From Pseudomonas promysalinigenes (GTDB lineage Bacteria > Pseudomonadota > Gammaproteobacteria > Pseudomonadales > Pseudomonadaceae): a stretch of DNA of 64,000 nucleotides. Of this stretch, positions 40,296-49,422 are shown one piece after another. The number at the start of each line of letters is the position of its first letter. The stretch's first letter is position 1. The notes beneath the pieces are model-generated. The model made no database searches and was not told where the DNA came from. It worked only from the letters and a program-made list of their open reading frames with translations. Where the stretch lies: positions 1,364,001-1,428,000 of the forward strand of contig NZ_CP077094.1 in assembly GCF_014269025.2 (NCBI RefSeq), in the 5' to 3' direction. A program made the translations under genes and the position numbers.

Positions 40296-41492
40296 CTACC
40301 GCCGAGCCCCCTGAGCATTCAGAATCAACAAGGTCAAAACCCCCGCCACAATCCCCCAGAACGCCGAACCAATCGAGAACAGCGTCAACCCCGATGCCGT
40401 GACCATGAAGGTGATCAAGGCCGCTTCCCGCTCGCGTGCCTCGGCCATGGCCACGGTCAGCCCATTCATGATCGAACCAAACAGTGCCAGGGCGGCAATC
40501 GACAGCACCAGCTCCTTGGGCAGCGCGGCGAACAACGCCGCCAGGGTTGCGCCGAACGTACCGGCTATGCCATAGAAAATCCCGCACCAAACCGCCGCCG
40601 TGTAGCGTTTTTGCGGGTCTTCATGGGCATGCGGCCCGGTGCAGATCGCCGCACTGATCGCCGCCAGATTCACCCCGTGGGAGCCGAAAGGGGCCAGCAG
40701 CAGCGAGGCAAAGCCAGTGGCAGAAATCAGCGGCGATGCAGGTACTTGGTAGCCGTCGGCCCTTAGCACAGCCACGCCCGGCATGTTCTGGGAGGTCATG
40801 GCCACCACGAACAGCGGTATGCCGATGCTGATGGTCGCGGCCAGAGAGAAGCTCGGCGTGGTCCAGACCGGTGCCGCTACCTCGAGCTTGAAGCCGCTGA
40901 AGTCCAGCAGGCCAAGGGCGCCGGACAGCGCGGTGCCCACCAGCAAGGCAGCCAGCACGCAATACCGCGGCGATAGCCGCTTGACCAACAGATAACTGAA
41001 GAACATGCCCAATACCAACAAGGTACGGTGCTGGGCGGCCACGAAGATTTCGCTGCCGATCTTGAACAGGATCCCCGCCAGCAGCGCCGAGGCCAATGAC
41101 GCGGGAATACGCTTGACCAGGCGTTCGAAGCTGCCGGTCACGCCGCAGATCACCACCAGCAGTGCACAGGTAATGTAAGCGCCGATGGCTTCGCCGTAGC
41201 TGACACCGCCCAGGCTGGTAATCAACAGCGCTGCACCGGGGGTAGACCAGGCCACGGTGATAGGCGTGCGGTAGCGCAGTGACAGGCCGATGCTGCACAC
41301 CGCCATGCCGATCGACAAGGCCCAGATCCACGAAGAAATCTGTGCACTGGTCAGCCCGGCAGCTTGCCCTGCCTGGAACATCAATACCAGGGAGCTGGTG
41401 TAACCGGTGAGCATGGCGATGAAGCCGGCGACCACGGCCGACGGGGAGCTGTCTGCCAGGGGCCTCAGGCGCGCGGAGGTGGCATCGGTCAT
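40296..41492 (-). CDS. BenE-family benzoate/proton symporter-like protein
   Basis: A 398-aa inner-membrane protein with about 11-12 hydrophobic spans. Family elements are VVAGFIAMLTGYTSSLVLMF, STPGAALLITSLGGVSYGEA and ATISIGIPLFVVAMTSQNMPG. BenE proteins import benzoate with protons, but copies away from ben/cat genes, like this one, often have unknown substrates. It stands alone and is convergent with the chemoreceptor gene. Confidence 0.88.
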   Translation of the reverse strand: MTDATSARLRPLADSSPSAVVAGFIAMLTGYTSSLVLMFQAGQAAGLTSAQISSWIWALSIGMAVCSIGLSLRYRTPITVAWSTPGAALLITSLGGVSYGEAIGAYITCALLVVICGVTGSFERLVKRIPASLASALLAGILFKIGSEIFVAAQHRTLLVLGMFFSYLLVKRLSPRYCVLAALLVGTALSGALGLLDFSGFKLEVAAPVWTTPSFSLAATISIGIPLFVVAMTSQNMPGVAVLRADGYQVPASPLISATGFASLLLAPFGSHGVNLAAISAAICTGPHAHEDPQKRYTAAVWCGIFYGIAGTFGATLAALFAALPKELVLSIAALALFGSIMNGLTVAMAEAREREAALITFMVTASGLTLFSIGSAFWGIVAGVLTLLILNAQGARR

Positions 41493-41637
41493 TGGAGGGG
41501 TCCTTGTCCATGTGTAAGCTGTTTTTGCAGCCTAACGCGGCGGTGATTGATCCTTGCCATACAGCAGGCATTGCTTTTGGCCGTACAGTCGCCAACTATT
41601 GAGCAAATCTGCGTAACTGCATGGGAGGGGAGGGGCG

Positions 41638-42240
41638 ATGTACAAGGTGTATGGTGACTACCAGTCGGGCAACTGCTACAAGGTCAAGCTGATGCTCAGC
41701 CTGCTGGACCGCCCGTATCAATGGCAAGCGGTGGACATCCTCAAGGGCGAAACCGAAACCCCAGAGTTCCTGGCCATGAACCCCAATGGCAAGGTGCCGG
41801 TTCTGCAGCTCGAGGACGGTACCTGCCTTTGGGAGTCGAACGCCATCCTCAACTACCTGGCCGATGGCAGCGCGTTTCTGCCCAGCGAACCGCGCCTGCG
41901 CACGCAGGTTCTGCAGTGGCAGTTTTTCGAGCAATACAGCCATGAGCCGTACATTGCCGTGGCCAGGTTCATTCAGTTCTACCTGGGCTTGCCGGATGAG
42001 CGTGTGGACGAATACCGCAAGCTGCACAAAGGCGGGTACAAGGCGCTGAAGGTGATGGAGCGGCAGTTGCAGATGACGCCGTACCTGGTTGGGGACCAGT
42101 ACTCGATCGCCGACGTCGCGTTATACGCCTACACCCACGTGGCGCATCAGGGCGGTTTCGATCTGGCCGACTATCCGGCAGTGCGGGCCTGGCTTGAACG
42201 GGTGGCGAGCCACCCAAAGCATGTGCCGATGGTTGAGTAA
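41638..42240 (+). CDS. glutathione S-transferase family protein
   Basis: 200 aa: an N-terminal thioredoxin-like domain (MYKVYGDYQSGNCYKVKLML, NPNGKVPVLQLEDG, WESNAIL) and a C-terminal helical domain (YLVGDQYSIADVALYAYTH). The Ser/Cys near residue 10-13 could activate glutathione. The substrate is unknown. GGAG lies before the ATG. Confidence 0.92.
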   Translation: MYKVYGDYQSGNCYKVKLMLSLLDRPYQWQAVDILKGETETPEFLAMNPNGKVPVLQLEDGTCLWESNAILNYLADGSAFLPSEPRLRTQVLQWQFFEQYSHEPYIAVARFIQFYLGLPDERVDEYRKLHKGGYKALKVMERQLQMTPYLVGDQYSIADVALYAYTHVAHQGGFDLADYPAVRAWLERVASHPKHVPMVE

Positions 42241-42249
42241 GGCGAGTTC

Positions 42250-42272
42250 GGCCTATTCGCGGGTGAACCTGC
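42250..42272 (+). repeat. REP-like element, partner of 44023-44045
   Basis: These 23 bases recur exactly, in inverse orientation, at 44023-44045. They contain the TTCGCGGGTGAACC core typical of P. putida REP elements. Confidence 0.65.
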
Positions 42273-42351
42273 TCTCACCCGCTAGCCACAGGGCTCGCGC
42301 ACTGCGTGATCCCTGTGGGCGTTCACTGGCGATAAAGCCGACGCTTATGCT

Positions 42352-42723
42352 TCAGGCTGACGCGAAACGCTTGTCCAGGTAATCAATGATGGCCTTGGAC
42401 TCATACATCCAGGTCACGTTGCCCTGTTCTTCGATGCGCAGGCACGGCACTTTGACCCGGCCACCCCCTTCGAGCAGCGCCTGGCGGTGCTCGTGGTCGT
42501 TCTTGGCATCACGCAGCGCAACTGGCACGTTCAAACGATGCAGGGTACGGCGGGTTTTCACGCAGAACGGGCAGGCATGGAACTGATAGAGCGCGAGGCT
42601 CTTGGCCTGCTGCTCGACACGCGACTGGGCCGCCGCGTCACGCTTCTGCTTGGCCGGGCGGCTGATCCAGTCGCCGAACACGATAAGCTGGCCAAGGCCA
42701 ACCCGCAGGGCTTTGACGATCAT
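42352..42723 (-). CDS. glutaredoxin/GST N-terminal-domain protein
   Basis: A 123-aa protein. A basic, partly hydrophobic leader (about 1-40) is followed by a thioredoxin fold with the redox motif CPFC (residues 52-55) and VKVPCLRIEE, ending in YESKAIIDYLDKRF, which is glutathione S-transferase-like. It is probably a membrane-associated glutaredoxin. It lies downstream of folE on the same strand but after a terminator. Confidence 0.85.
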   Translation of the reverse strand: MIVKALRVGLGQLIVFGDWISRPAKQKRDAAAQSRVEQQAKSLALYQFHACPFCVKTRRTLHRLNVPVALRDAKNDHEHRQALLEGGGRVKVPCLRIEEQGNVTWMYESKAIIDYLDKRFASA

Positions 42724-42744
42724 GGGCTACTCCTGAAAGTAAAA

Positions 42745-42766
42745 AGCCGACCCCTGGGGGCCGGCT
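42745..42766 (-). terminator. terminator after folE
   Basis: On the minus strand AGCCGGCCCC and GGGGTCGGCT (one G-T pair) with a 2-4 base loop are followed by TTTTTAC. A clear factor-independent terminator. Confidence 0.85.
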
Positions 42767-42781
42767 CGGGATAGGCACCGA

Positions 42782-43327
42782 TCACTTGATCAGGCTGAGG
42801 AACTCGCTGCGGGTGGCGGCGTTTTCACGGAATTCACCCAGCATCACCGAGGTGAGCATGGTCGAATTCTGCTTTTCCACACCGCGCATCATCATGCACA
42901 TGTGCTTGGCTTCGATCACCACGGCCACGCCGGCAGCCCCGGTAACCTGCTGCACGGCCTCGGCGATCTGGCGGCTGAGGTTTTCCTGGATTTGCAGGCG
43001 GCGGGCGAACATGTCGACGATGCGGGCGACCTTCGACAAGCCCAGGACTTTGCCCTTGGGCAGGTAAGCCACGTGGGCCTTGCCGATGAAAGGCAACATG
43101 TGGTGTTCGCACATCGAATACAGCTCGATGTCCCGGACCAGCACCATCTCACTGTTGTCGGAGGTGAACAGCGCGCCGTTGGTGACTTCTTCCAGCGTCT
43201 GCTCATAACCGCGGCAAAGGTACTTCATGGCCTTTGCAGCCCGTTTGGGCGTGTCGAGCAGGCCCTCACGGGAGACGTCCTCGCCGAGTTGGCTGAGGAT
43301 CTCGGTGTAGTTCTGTTCCAGGGACAT
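42782..43327 (-). CDS. folE: GTP cyclohydrolase I
   Basis: FolE opens GTP to dihydroneopterin triphosphate for folate and pterins. 181 aa from the ATG at 43327 ([14 protein letters not shown]); a longer frame extends another 101 residues through sequence without coding character. Zinc ligands are seen in [10 protein letters not shown] and in KHMCMMMRG, and [16 protein letters not shown] is conserved. Type IA enzyme. Pseudomonas often has more than one folE copy. Confidence 0.95.
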   Translation of the reverse strand: MSLEQNYTEILSQLGEDVSREGLLDTPKRAAKAMKYLCRGYEQTLEEVTNGALFTSDNSEMVLVRDIELYSMCEHHMLPFIGKAHVAYLPKGKVLGLSKVARIVDMFARRLQIQENLSRQIAEAVQQVTGAAGVAVVIEAKHMCMMMRGVEKQNSTMLTSVMLGEFRENAATRSEFLSLIK

Positions 43328-43398
43328 GTATCTACCTGTGGGTAAAAAATCGCAAAAAGGAAGGTTACGGCGGCGCGGGCGGCGCTGCAAGCACGGCG

Positions 43399-43959
43399 TT
43401 ACTCGTCGCGCCCTTCCATCATGGTTCGCTTGAGCATCACATACACAGCGCCGGTGCCGCCATGGCGGGCCTGGCATGAGGTGAAACCGAGCACTTGCGG
43501 GTGCTGGCGCAGCCAGGTGTTGACGTGACTCTTGATCATCGGGCGCTTGCCGTCCAGGCGCGCAGCCTTGCCGTGGGTCACCCGTACACAGCGCACTTCG
43601 AGCTGGGTAGCTTCGGCGATGAATGCCCACAAGGTTTCGCGGGCTTTTTCAACGCTCATGCCATGCAGGTCGAGGCTGCCCTCGAAGGCGATCTGGCCAA
43701 GCTTGAGCTTGCGGATCTGGCTTTCCTGCACCCCGTCGCGGCGCCACATGAGCTCGTCTTCGGCGCCCACGTCGATGACGAACTGGTCCGACAGGCCATC
43801 GATTACCAAGGTCTGGTCGCTGCGCACGGTCGCGGCCTGGCGCAGGCCGGCCAGTTGCTTGCGGTCGGTTTTCGGTTTGCCCACATCGGCGCGGTCGTGC
43901 TTGATCGGCTTGACGCCGCGCACCTCTGCGCTGAACAGGGAAAAATCGTCGTCTTGCAT
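43399..43959 (-). CDS. Smr-domain protein
   Basis: A 186-aa protein with a C-terminal Smr domain: [19 protein letters not shown], then VRVTHGKA and [16 protein letters not shown]. The family (MutS2 C-terminal, SmrA/SmrB) cleaves nucleic acids, notably mRNA at stalled ribosomes for SmrB. The N-terminal 90 residues are charged and variable. The start lies 72 bases upstream of folE's control region on the same strand. Confidence 0.9.
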   Translation of the reverse strand: MQDDDFSLFSAEVRGVKPIKHDRADVGKPKTDRKQLAGLRQAATVRSDQTLVIDGLSDQFVIDVGAEDELMWRRDGVQESQIRKLKLGQIAFEGSLDLHGMSVEKARETLWAFIAEATQLEVRCVRVTHGKAARLDGKRPMIKSHVNTWLRQHPQVLGFTSCQARHGGTGAVYVMLKRTMMEGRDE

Positions 43960-44022
43960 GGTGCCTCCACGTGGGAGGCGTAGTTTACGCCATCAGCCTT
44001 GTGGCGTCAGTACTGCCCCTTC

Positions 44023-44045
44023 GCAGGTTCACCCGCGAATAGGCC
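44023..44045 (-). repeat. REP-like element, partner of 42250-42272
   Basis: Exact inverted copy of the 23-base element at 42250-42272, placed in the gap after the 106-aa membrane-protein gene. Confidence 0.65.
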
Positions 44046-44059
44046 CGCAGCACAAACCG

Positions 44060-44380
44060 CTAATCGTGCTTCTTCATCAAGTGCGGTGACATGTTCAGTT
44101 CGCGCCCGCGGCGCAGGCGGATGCGGCTACGACGCCAGAGGCGCACGCCCAGATACAGCAGCAACAGCCCAACCAGCGCCACGATGCTGGCCAGCGGGCG
44201 GTTTGTGTTGAGGTCGGCCAGGGCCGCGTAGTTGCCAAGTAGCCCGGACACGCCTGCCATGGCTAGCAACACACCCAAGGTAGCGATCAGGGCCGACAGG
44301 CCGGCGGCAATGCGCGCGCCCCAGTTGCGCGGTTCTCGCGGGCGCAGACGCTTGGCGTCGAAACTGCCTTTAAGCTTCAT
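44060..44380 (-). CDS. small membrane protein, 106 aa, unknown
   Basis: I prefer the ATG at 44380 (MKLKGSFDAKRLRPREP), with GAGGT seven bases upstream, over ATGs at 44401 and 44428. Two membrane helices (about 25-50 and 65-85) are joined by a short loop, with a strongly basic Arg-rich C-terminal tail (WRRSRIRLRRGRE). No family is recognised. It was probably retained for an envelope role. Confidence 0.75.
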   Translation of the reverse strand: MKLKGSFDAKRLRPREPRNWGARIAAGLSALIATLGVLLAMAGVSGLLGNYAALADLNTNRPLASIVALVGLLLLYLGVRLWRRSRIRLRRGRELNMSPHLMKKHD

Positions 44381-44468
44381 TCCAGTCACCTCTGTGGACA
44401 TCCGGAATTCGACCTGGCCCTGGTACAAGGGTTCCGCGCGGCTGCCGGGCGGTCATCGCAACACCGGC

Positions 44469-45059
44469 TCAGATCAGGCTGGCGGTGGGTGCGACACAGG
44501 CGAAGTTATCGGCCATCACGGCCATTTCGCACGCGTGGATCTGCGCGGCGGGGATCACCTGATCCTTCAGCGCCAGGTCGCGGGTGGCTGAAGCATCTTC
44601 TACCAGGGTGCAACGATAACCATAGTCCTTGGCACGGCGCACGGTGGTGCTGACGCTGGAGTGGCTCATGAAACCGCACACGATCAGGTCCAGATGCCCA
44701 AGAGCCTGCAAGGTGTCATGCAGTTGGGTGTTTTTGAACGCGTTGGGCATGCGTTTTTCGATGACGATTTCACCTTCGTGCGGCTCCAAGCCCGGAATGA
44801 ACTGGCCGGCCGGGCCTTGCGGGTCGAAGCGCCCGCCAACGGTGCCGAGGTGGCGAACGTGGATGATCGGACGGCCTGCCTTGCGGGCAGCGTCGAGCAA
44901 CCGGGCGATGTTGGCCACGGCCTCGTCCATGCCCGACAGCTGCAGAGGCCCGCTCAGGTACTCTTTCTGCGCATCGATGATGATCAAGCTGGCTTGGCTC
45001 AGCTTGGCCGGCGGATAGTCGCGGCCCGTGAGGCGGAACATCGTGGGTGGAACTGACAT
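44469..45059 (-). CDS. isochorismatase-fold protein lacking the catalytic Cys
   Basis: 196 aa from the ATG at 45059 (MSVPPTMFRLTG) with GAGGAG seven bases upstream. It has the isochorismatase/nicotinamidase fold: the Asp in LIIIDAQKEYLSG, the Lys in IEKRMPNAF, and CGFMSHSSVSTTVRRA. In cysteine hydrolases the last motif has Cys at the second Ser; here it is Ser. A thiol mechanism is therefore unlikely. EntB/PhzD-type isochorismatases also lack that Cys. The substrate is unknown. Confidence 0.85.
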   Translation of the reverse strand: MSVPPTMFRLTGRDYPPAKLSQASLIIIDAQKEYLSGPLQLSGMDEAVANIARLLDAARKAGRPIIHVRHLGTVGGRFDPQGPAGQFIPGLEPHEGEIVIEKRMPNAFKNTQLHDTLQALGHLDLIVCGFMSHSSVSTTVRRAKDYGYRCTLVEDASATRDLALKDQVIPAAQIHACEMAVMADNFACVAPTASLI

Positions 45060-45238
45060 CAAGGGCTCCTCGGGTAGGGCTTTTGTATACCTATTCTCCC
45101 TTGCCTTGGCGCCAATGGGAATGGTTGACATCGCAAGCGGCATGGATACTGGCCTGTGGCTTGCCATCAGGGCATGGTGACGAACAATTGTGCCGGTAGG
45201 GCTGTTAGACTTTTGTACGGTCTGAATAGGAGTTTCCC

Positions 45239-46147
45239 GTGATCACATCTCGTCTGCGCACGCTGCGCGACTACATCCGCTGGGCGGTCAGCCGCTTCCA
45301 CGAGCATGAGTTGTTCTTTGGCCATGGTGCCGACAATGCCTGGGACGAGGCCCGTCTGCTGGTGCTGGGCGCCGTGCACCTGCCCTGGGAGATTGCCGAC
45401 AGTTACCTGGACTGCCAGCTCGAGGACGACGAGCGGGTGCGCCTGCAGCATCTGCTCAAGCGCCGTATCGAAGACCGCGTGCCGACGGCTTACCTGCTGG
45501 GCGAGGCGTGGTTCTGCGGCATGTCGTTCATCGTCGACGAGCGCGTGCTGGTACCTCGCTCGCCCATTGGCGAGCTGATCGAAAAACGCTTCGAGCCATG
45601 GCTGGCGGCCGAGCCCGCTTGCATTCTGGACCTGTGCACGGGCTCGGGCTGCATTGGCATAGTGGCCGCCGAGGTATTCCCCGAGGCTGAAGTGGTGCTG
45701 GCCGACTTGTCGTTCGATGCACTGGAAGTGGCGAATCAGAACATCGAACGCCACGGTTTGGACGAGCGAGTGTTTACCGTGCAGGGTGACGGCTTCGCTG
45801 GCCTGCCTGGGCAGCGCTTCGACCTGATCCTGTCCAACCCGCCGTATGTCGATGCCGAAGACTTTGGCGACATGCCGGCCGAATACCACCACGAGCCGGA
45901 AATGGGCCTGGCCTGCGGCAACGATGGCCTGGACTTGGTCCGGCGGATGCTCGCCGATGCGGCTGATCACCTGACTGAAAAGGGGTTGTTGATCGTCGAG
46001 GTCGGCAACAGCCAGGTGCATGTCGAAGCCCTTTACCCTGAAGTGGACTTCGCTTGGCTGGAATTCGAACGTGGCGGGCACGGCGTGTTCATGCTCACCG
46101 CCGAGCAATGCCGTCAGCACCAGGCGCTGTTCAAGTCGCGCGTCTGA
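45239..46147 (+). CDS. prmB: 50S ribosomal protein L3 glutamine N5-methyltransferase
   Basis: PrmB methylates the Gln side chain of ribosomal protein L3 using S-adenosylmethionine. 302 aa. The N-terminal helical domain is followed by the SAM site [19 protein letters not shown] and the substrate-binding [12 protein letters not shown] (NPPY). The start is GTG with TAGGAG upstream. It lies close to aroC, as in many pseudomonads. Confidence 0.95.
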   Translation: MITSRLRTLRDYIRWAVSRFHEHELFFGHGADNAWDEARLLVLGAVHLPWEIADSYLDCQLEDDERVRLQHLLKRRIEDRVPTAYLLGEAWFCGMSFIVDERVLVPRSPIGELIEKRFEPWLAAEPACILDLCTGSGCIGIVAAEVFPEAEVVLADLSFDALEVANQNIERHGLDERVFTVQGDGFAGLPGQRFDLILSNPPYVDAEDFGDMPAEYHHEPEMGLACGNDGLDLVRRMLADAADHLTEKGLLIVEVGNSQVHVEALYPEVDFAWLEFERGGHGVFMLTAEQCRQHQALFKSRV

Positions 46148-46183
46148 GGCCGGGCAGGGTGGGCCGCACGACGGCCCCGCAGC

Positions 46184-46972
46184 TCACCGGGTAGCGATCC
46201 AGATCAGCAGCCCGGCCTGGAACACCGCGAACGCCACCAGGCAAGTGATGGTAAAGCGCAGCCCGCTGTCTTCGCGTCGATATTTGGCCACCCGCTCGTC
46301 GCGTTCGCGCAGCTGCCCCTCTTTCTCCTGCAGTTGCTGCTCGGCCTGCTGCAGCATGCCGGCTGCATCGAGCATGCTCACCTGCTGCACTTTTTCGGTG
46401 TTCCAGCCGCCTTTGAGCTGGTTCACGGTGGTATCCAGGGTGCGGCCTTTGAGGTGCTGCGGGTCGGCGTATTCCACTTCCAGGCCCGTGGCGGTGATGA
46501 ACCGGTCGCGGCGCAGGCGGGTGTCTTCGTTCAGCGCATCCTTGTTCGGCAGCGCCATGCCTTCGACCCGGTAGTTCGACCAGCGCCGCTGCAGCCACTG
46601 CACCGCCTGGGCCAGCATGAAGCGGCCGACCCCGCGGTTCAGCGGCTCCAGTTGCAACCCGCTGTCACTGCCCAGGGTCACCCGCCGCTCGCCGTGGTCC
46701 ACCCGCACATCCAGTTGGTTCTGCTCCTTGCGAACTTTCTGCCCTGGCAGGCGGATTTCCATGCGCAGCAGGCTGTGGGCCTTGTCATGGCGTTCGGCGT
46801 AAGCGAACTCGACGAAGCGCAAGGGCCGTGCGCCGCTGTTGCGGTCGATGGGCAGGGGCGCCAGGCGCAGCAGTTGGAAGTGTTCAACAGCAAGGTCTGC
46901 CCAAGGCAGGGCGGCTGGCTCCGGGGCGGGCGGCTCTTGGCCGGGCTCTACGGCAGCGGGGGCATCGGTCAT
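46184..46972 (-). CDS. conserved hypothetical protein with C-terminal membrane anchor
   Basis: 262 aa from the ATG at 46972 (MTDAPAAVEPGQEPP) with GAGGAA upstream. A Pro/Ala-rich N-terminus leads to an alpha/beta domain (FMLAQAVQWLQRRW and VEGMALPNKDALNEDTRLRR, somewhat reminiscent of acetyltransferase-type folds but without a clear CoA motif). A coiled coil (about 205-235) follows, and one C-terminal membrane helix (FAVFQAGLLIWIATR). It is probably tail-anchored in the inner membrane and faces the cytosol. The function is unknown. Confidence 0.7.
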   Translation of the reverse strand: MTDAPAAVEPGQEPPAPEPAALPWADLAVEHFQLLRLAPLPIDRNSGARPLRFVEFAYAERHDKAHSLLRMEIRLPGQKVRKEQNQLDVRVDHGERRVTLGSDSGLQLEPLNRGVGRFMLAQAVQWLQRRWSNYRVEGMALPNKDALNEDTRLRRDRFITATGLEVEYADPQHLKGRTLDTTVNQLKGGWNTEKVQQVSMLDAAGMLQQAEQQLQEKEGQLRERDERVAKYRREDSGLRFTITCLVAFAVFQAGLLIWIATR

Positions 46973-47030
46973 TGGGGCATTTCCTCGGGGACGGGCAGGT
47001 AGCGAACTGGGCTGCATGCCGCCCAGATCA

Positions 47031-47054
47031 CTGCCGATACCGCTTTATCGGCAG
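47031..47054 (-). terminator. hairpin after the alpha/beta hydrolase gene
   Basis: CTGCCGATA, 6-base loop, TATCGGCAG: a perfect 9-bp stem 20 bases past the stop; U run weak. Confidence 0.5.
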
Positions 47055-47074
47055 GGATTGCCGATGTTTGAGGG

Positions 47075-48034
47075 TCAGGCCGATGGCAACTGGTGAATGA
47101 AGCTGACCAGTCGTTCGCCAAGCTCCCGCGCCAGGGGCAGCTCTGGATTGAGGTAGCTGTCACGCTGCAGGTGCATGTCTTTCGGGCTGATGCGCAGCAT
47201 GTGGTTCATGCCGTCGATCAACACCAGCTGAGCATCCGGCTTGGCTGCTTTGAGGCGTTCAGCGTCGGCTACATCGACCTGCACATCGTTGCGTCCTTGT
47301 ACGATCAGAGCAGGCATCGGCAAGCGCGCGAAAGCCTGGGCTGGGTTCTGCTGCAGCAGGGTGATCAGGTAAGGCTGCACGCTTGGGCGAAACACCTGGC
47401 GTAGCGGGGCAGGTATGTCCAGGCTGGTCTGCCCAGCTTGCAGGCGGTCGAGCAGGGCGCTGCCCTGAGCCACCTGCGCAGGTGGCAGGCGTTGAGCCAA
47501 TTGCTCACGCAACACGTCCGCCAAGGGGCGGCCCATGCCGGCCAGGGTGACCACTGCACTGGCACCGGCGCGTTCGGCGGCAAGGGTGGCGATCAGCGCC
47601 CCTTCACTGTGGCCCACAAGGATCAGCGGGCCAAACCTTGGGTCGGCCTTGAGCTTTTGGCTCCACGCCACGACATCGTCGACGTAACGCTGCACGCTCA
47701 GGTTGCGCTCGTCAGGCGTGGCTGGCTGGCTGGCGGCCACGCCGCGTTTGTCGTAGCGCACGCTGGCTATGTGTTCGTTGGCCAGCACCAGGGCCAGGCG
47801 TTTGAGGTTGTCGACACGGCCTGAGGCTGGGTTGTTACCGTCTCGATCAGTGGGGCCGGAGCCGGCAATGATCAACACCACTGGCGGCGGGGTGGCTTGT
47901 TGCGGCAACAGCAGGCTGCCGTGGAGCACACCTTGGCCGGTATCGAGGTCGATAGGGCGTTGCAGTACGGTAGGGGCGGCGGCCTGGGCCAGGCCGGTAC
48001 ACAGCAAAAGGAACAGAGCGACCAGGCGCGACAT
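47075..48034 (-). CDS. exported alpha/beta hydrolase (serine hydrolase)
   Basis: 319 aa with a signal peptide (MSRLVALFLLLCTGLAQAA). The alpha/beta-hydrolase domain contains the oxyanion segment IIAGSGPTDRDGNN, the nucleophile in LVGHSEGALIA, an Asp in IVQGRNDVQVDVADAE and the His in DGMNHMLR. It is probably a periplasmic esterase or lipase-like enzyme; the substrate is unknown. Divergent from aroC. Confidence 0.88.
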   Translation of the reverse strand: MSRLVALFLLLCTGLAQAAAPTVLQRPIDLDTGQGVLHGSLLLPQQATPPPVVLIIAGSGPTDRDGNNPASGRVDNLKRLALVLANEHIASVRYDKRGVAASQPATPDERNLSVQRYVDDVVAWSQKLKADPRFGPLILVGHSEGALIATLAAERAGASAVVTLAGMGRPLADVLREQLAQRLPPAQVAQGSALLDRLQAGQTSLDIPAPLRQVFRPSVQPYLITLLQQNPAQAFARLPMPALIVQGRNDVQVDVADAERLKAAKPDAQLVLIDGMNHMLRISPKDMHLQRDSYLNPELPLARELGERLVSFIHQLPSA

Positions 48035-48216
48035 CTTGGGTTACTACATAGGGAGATGAACGTATGACTCGATGCTGGAGGGAAGGTTCGCAGCCTCGAT
48101 AAGCACCGTGCAGGCGGGCGGGGGGCTGGTTAACCACCAACAGGCCAGCACAGCCCCTTCATCCATCTGTATACTGCCGGCTTTCGTTCACCTCAGGCAG
48201 ATTTCGCGGAGCGTCC

Positions 48217-49308
48217 ATGTCCGGCAATACCTACGGCAAGCTGTTCACTGTCACCACCGCTGGCGAAAGCCATGGCCCGGCGTTGGTCGCCATTGTCGAT
48301 GGATGCCCACCTGGCCTGGAGATCTCCCTCGCCGACCTGCAGCACGACCTTGACCGGCGCAAGCCTGGCACCAGCCGGCATACTACCCAGCGCCAGGAAG
48401 CCGACGAGGTTGAAATCCTCTCTGGCGTCTTCGAAGGCCGCACCACCGGCTGCTCGATTGGCCTGCTGATCCGTAATACCGACCAGAAGTCCAAGGACTA
48501 CTCGGCGATCAAGGACCTGTTCCGCCCCGCCCACGCCGACTACACCTACCACCACAAATACGGTACTCGCGACTACCGTGGTGGCGGGCGCAGCTCGGCG
48601 CGCGAAACGGCCATGCGTGTGGCTGCTGGCGCCATCGCCAAGAAGTACCTGGCTACCCAGGGCATTCAGGTGCGTGGCTACATGAGCCAATTGGGCCCGA
48701 TCGAAATCCCCTTCAAGGGCTGGGAATCGGTTGAAGAAAACGCCTTCTTCAGCCCCGACCCCAGCAAGGTGCCGGAGCTTGAGGCCTACATGGACCAACT
48801 GCGCCGCGACCAGGATTCGGTTGGGGCGAAGATCACCGTAGTGGCCGAGGGCGTCATGCCAGGGCTGGGCGAGCCGATTTTCGATCGTCTCGATGCGGAA
48901 CTGGCCCACGCGCTGATGAGCATCAACGCGGTCAAAGGCGTTGAAATCGGTGCGGGTTTCGCCAGCGTTGCCCAGCGCGGCACCGAACACCGTGACGAGC
49001 TGACCCCTGCAGGTTTTCTCAGCAATAACGCAGGCGGCATCCTCGGTGGCATCAGCTCCGGTCAGCCGATCGTCGCCCACCTGGCGCTCAAGCCGACCTC
49101 CAGCATCACCACGCCAGGCCGTTCGATCGATGTAGATGGCAACCCCGTCGACGTCATCACCAAAGGCCGCCATGACCCGTGCGTGGGTATCCGTGCCACA
49201 CCGATCGCCGAAGCGATGATGGCGATCGTGCTGATGGACCATTTGTTGCGCCATCGTGCGCAGAATGCCGAGGTGAAGGTGAACACACCGGTATTAGGCC
49301 AGCTCTGA
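48217..49308 (+). CDS. aroC: chorismate synthase
   Basis: AroC converts EPSP to chorismate using reduced FMN. 363 aa, with the three family signatures [38 protein letters not shown] and [19 protein letters not shown]. It stands alone. The gap before it has TATACT (48170s), a possible -10. Confidence 0.98.
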   Translation: MSGNTYGKLFTVTTAGESHGPALVAIVDGCPPGLEISLADLQHDLDRRKPGTSRHTTQRQEADEVEILSGVFEGRTTGCSIGLLIRNTDQKSKDYSAIKDLFRPAHADYTYHHKYGTRDYRGGGRSSARETAMRVAAGAIAKKYLATQGIQVRGYMSQLGPIEIPFKGWESVEENAFFSPDPSKVPELEAYMDQLRRDQDSVGAKITVVAEGVMPGLGEPIFDRLDAELAHALMSINAVKGVEIGAGFASVAQRGTEHRDELTPAGFLSNNAGGILGGISSGQPIVAHLALKPTSSITTPGRSIDVDGNPVDVITKGRHDPCVGIRATPIAEAMMAIVLMDHLLRHRAQNAEVKVNTPVLGQL

Positions 49309-49317
49309 TCCAGCCTG

Positions 49318-49352
49318 TGTCGGCCGCTTCGCCGGTGAACCCGCTCCTACAG
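49318..49352 (+). repeat. REP-like element
   Basis: TCGGCCGCTTCGCCGGTGAA followed by CCCGCTCCTACAG matches the P. putida REP pattern (GGCC, TTCGC core, CCCGCTCCTACA). It lies after aroC. Confidence 0.6.
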
Positions 49353-49422
49353 CGATAGCACTGAATCTGTGGGAGGGGGTTGGCCTTGAAAGGGCCGATA
49401 CAGGTCCCTAGAGGGCCACTCC

